5,749 bases of DNA, from NCBI GenBank assembly GCA_013698395.1, contig JACCUZ010000363.1, positions 1 through 5,749 of the forward strand, read 5' to 3'. The position numbers and the translations under genes are program-made. The notes beneath the pieces are model-generated. The model worked only from the letters and a program-made list of their open reading frames with translations, ran no database searches and was not told the origin of the DNA. This DNA is from Sporichthyaceae bacterium. Lineage in GTDB: Bacteria; Actinomycetota; Actinomycetes; JACCUZ01. Positions 4,350-5,749 of the stretch are shown here, one piece after another. How positions within the stretch are numbered: position 1 is the stretch's first letter; each line of letters starts with the position of its first letter.

Positions 4350-5749
4350 ACCTGCACCCGGTCGGCAACGGCCCGCACGATCTCCTCGACAGCCTCGTCG
4401 ACCGGGACGCCGTTCTTCTGCTCGCCGCTGCGGTATCGGAAGGACACGCCTCCCTTGGCGACGTCCTCGTCCCCCGCGAGCAGCATGAACGGCACCTTCT
4501 GGCGCTGCGCGGTGCGGATCTTCTTCTGCATCCGGTCGTCGGAGGTGTCGACCTCGACGCGGATGCCCCGCTGGCGCAGCCGGGACGCGACCTCACCCAG
4601 GTAGGGCACGTGCTCGTCGGTGATCGGGATGCCGACGACCTGCACGGGCGCCAGCCAGGGCGGGAACGCGCCGGCGTAGTGCTCGACCAGCACGCCGAAG
4701 AACCGCTCGATCGAGCCGAACAGCGCCCGGTGGATCATGACCGGCCGCTGCCGTGTGCCGTCGGCGGACTGGTACTCCATGCCGAAGCGGGCCGGCATCT
4801 GGAAGTCGACCTGGATCGTCGACATCTGCCACGTACGACCGATGGCGTCCTTGGCCTGCACCGAGATCTTCGGACCGTAGAACGCTGCACCACCGGGGTC
4901 GGGCACCAGATCCAGGCCGGACTCCTCGGCGGCGACGCGCAGTGCCTCCGTCGCCTCGGCCCAGTCCTCGTCGCGGCCGACGAACTTCTCCTTCGTGTCG
5001 TCACGTGTCGAGAGCTCGAGGTAGAAGTCGGTGAGCCCGTAGTCGCGCAGCAGCCCGAGCACGAAGTCGAGCAGGCTCTTCAGCTCGGCACCCATCTGCT
5101 CCTTGGTGGCGAAGATGTGCGCGTCGTCCATCGTGAGGCCGCGTACCCGGGTCAGGCCGTGCACGACACCGGACTTCTCGTAGCGGTAGACGGTCCCGAA
5201 CTCGAAGAGCCGCAACGGAAGCTCGCGGTAGGACCGGCCCCGCGACCGGTAGATCAGGATGTGGAACGGGCAGTTCATCGGCTTGAGGTAGTAGCGCCCG
5301 CCATCGAGCTCCATGGGCGGGTACATGCCGTCCGCGAACCACTGCAGGTGCCCAGAGGTCTGGAAGAGCTGCTCCTTGGTGATGTGCGGGGTGTTCACGA
5401 AGGAGTAGCCGGCCTGCTCGTGCCGCTGGCGTGAGTAGTCCTCCATCACCCGGCGGATGGTGCCGCCCTTCGGGTGGAAGACCGCGAGGCCGGAACCGAT
5501 CTCTTCGGGGAACGAGAAGAGATCGAGTTCGGCGCCGAGCTTGCGGTGGTCGCGCTTCTCCGCTTCCTCGAGCCGGTGCAGGTGCTCCTCGAGCGCAGCC
5601 TTCGACTCCCACGCGGTGCCGTAGATCCGCTGCAGCTGCGGGTTCTTCTCCGAGCCCCGCCAGTAGGCAGCGGCCGAGCGGGTCAGCGTGAACGCAGGGA
5701 TGTGGCGGGTGGTGGGCACGTGCGGGCCGCGGCAGAGGTCCTTCCAGGC
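4346..5749 (-). CDS. thrS: Threonyl-tRNA synthetase, 5' end beyond window
   Basis: A class II aminoacyl-tRNA synthetase that charges tRNA-Thr. 467 residues plus the stop are present (residue 1 at 5749). The first residues AWKDLCRGPHVP hold the Cys6 and His10 equivalents of the editing site that clears Ser-tRNA-Thr. Next come a linker helix region (about 25-70) and the catalytic core: GLAVFHPKG (88-96) with motif 1 after it, LKPMNCPFHILIY (155-167) with the zinc ligand C160, motif 2 ELPLRLFEFGTVYRYE (176-191), DDAHIF with zinc ligand H211, and motif 3 with RPVMIHRALFGSIERF (335-350) containing the third zinc ligand H340. The anticodon-binding domain starts about 364 (PPWLAPVQVVGIP) and runs to VADRVQV. 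Bacterial ThrRS is usually 640-690 aa, so about 200 residues (TGS domain and most of the editing domain) lie to the right. No missing key residue is visible. It is the first visible gene of the four-gene operon and overlaps the HIT gene by 4 nt. Confidence 0.98.
   Translation of the reverse strand, partial: AWKDLCRGPHVPTTRHIPAFTLTRSAAAYWRGSEKNPQLQRIYGTAWESKAALEEHLHRLEEAEKRDHRKLGAELDLFSFPEEIGSGLAVFHPKGGTIRRVMEDYSRQRHEQAGYSFVNTPHITKEQLFQTSGHLQWFADGMYPPMELDGGRYYLKPMNCPFHILIYRSRGRSYRELPLRLFEFGTVYRYEKSGVVHGLTRVRGLTMDDAHIFATKEQMGAELKSLLDFVLGLLRDYGLTDFYLELSTRDDTKEKFVGRDEDWAEATEALRVAAEESGLDLVPDPGGAAFYGPKISVQAKDAIGRTWQMSTIQVDFQMPARFGMEYQSADGTRQRPVMIHRALFGSIERFFGVLVEHYAGAFPPWLAPVQVVGIPITDEHVPYLGEVASRLRQRGIRVEVDTSDDRMQKKIRTAQRQKVPFMLLAGDEDVAKGGVSFRYRSGEQKNGVPVDEAVEEIVRAVADRVQV

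Noticed and set aside
4610..5434. 274-codon plus-strand open frame opposite thrS
   Set aside because: The opposite strand encodes ThrRS with all catalytic motifs. The predicted product is a typical antisense shadow rich in His/Leu/Glu/Val with no motif.

Overview
The window comes from a very GC-rich, densely packed chromosome. Its six genes point to an actinomycete (Actinomycetota). The best markers are a phosphatidylinositol-phosphate-synthase-type PgsA, a FusA2/EF-G2-type elongation factor paralogue, and a ThrRS followed directly by a diadenosine-polyphosphate-type HIT protein. From remembered Mycobacterium tuberculosis proteins, these resemble Rv2612c (PgsA1), Rv0120c (FusA2), Rv2614c (ThrS) and Rv2613c (HIT). 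I cannot name the genus. There are no mobile elements, RNA genes or CRISPR arrays, and no gene-free stretch longer than about 80 bases.

Layout: (1) 1-651, minus strand: pgsA, cut by the left window edge but nearly complete. (2) 652-732: a short divergent intergenic region with a perfect 15-bp palindrome and the Shine-Dalgarno of the next gene. (3) 733-2901, plus strand: an EF-G-like translational GTPase (EF-G2 type) with an altered catalytic motif. (4) 2898-5749, minus strand: a four-gene operon read right to left, thrS (5' end missing) > HIT protein > DCC/DUF393 thiol-disulfide protein > MOSC-domain protein. Every junction in this operon overlaps by 4 or 8 nt, so the genes are almost certainly co-transcribed and translationally coupled. 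The MOSC gene meets the EF-G2 gene tail to tail, and one CTAG palindrome supplies both stop codons.

In mycobacteria thrS, HIT and pgsA are adjacent and collinear, ahead of the phosphatidylinositol mannoside genes. Here the same set is interrupted by two extra operon genes (DUF393, MOSC) and by EF-G2 in the opposite orientation, so pgsA must have its own promoter. The window looks like a rearranged housekeeping locus covering tRNA charging, nucleotide clean-up, lipid head-group synthesis and a ribosome-associated GTPase. It does not look like a defence or mobile system. The most unusual details are a 24-bp in-frame tandem repeat that multiplies the start codon of the DUF393 gene, the His-to-Tyr change in the EF-G2 GTPase centre, the shared CTAG stop, and the palindrome between the divergent genes.
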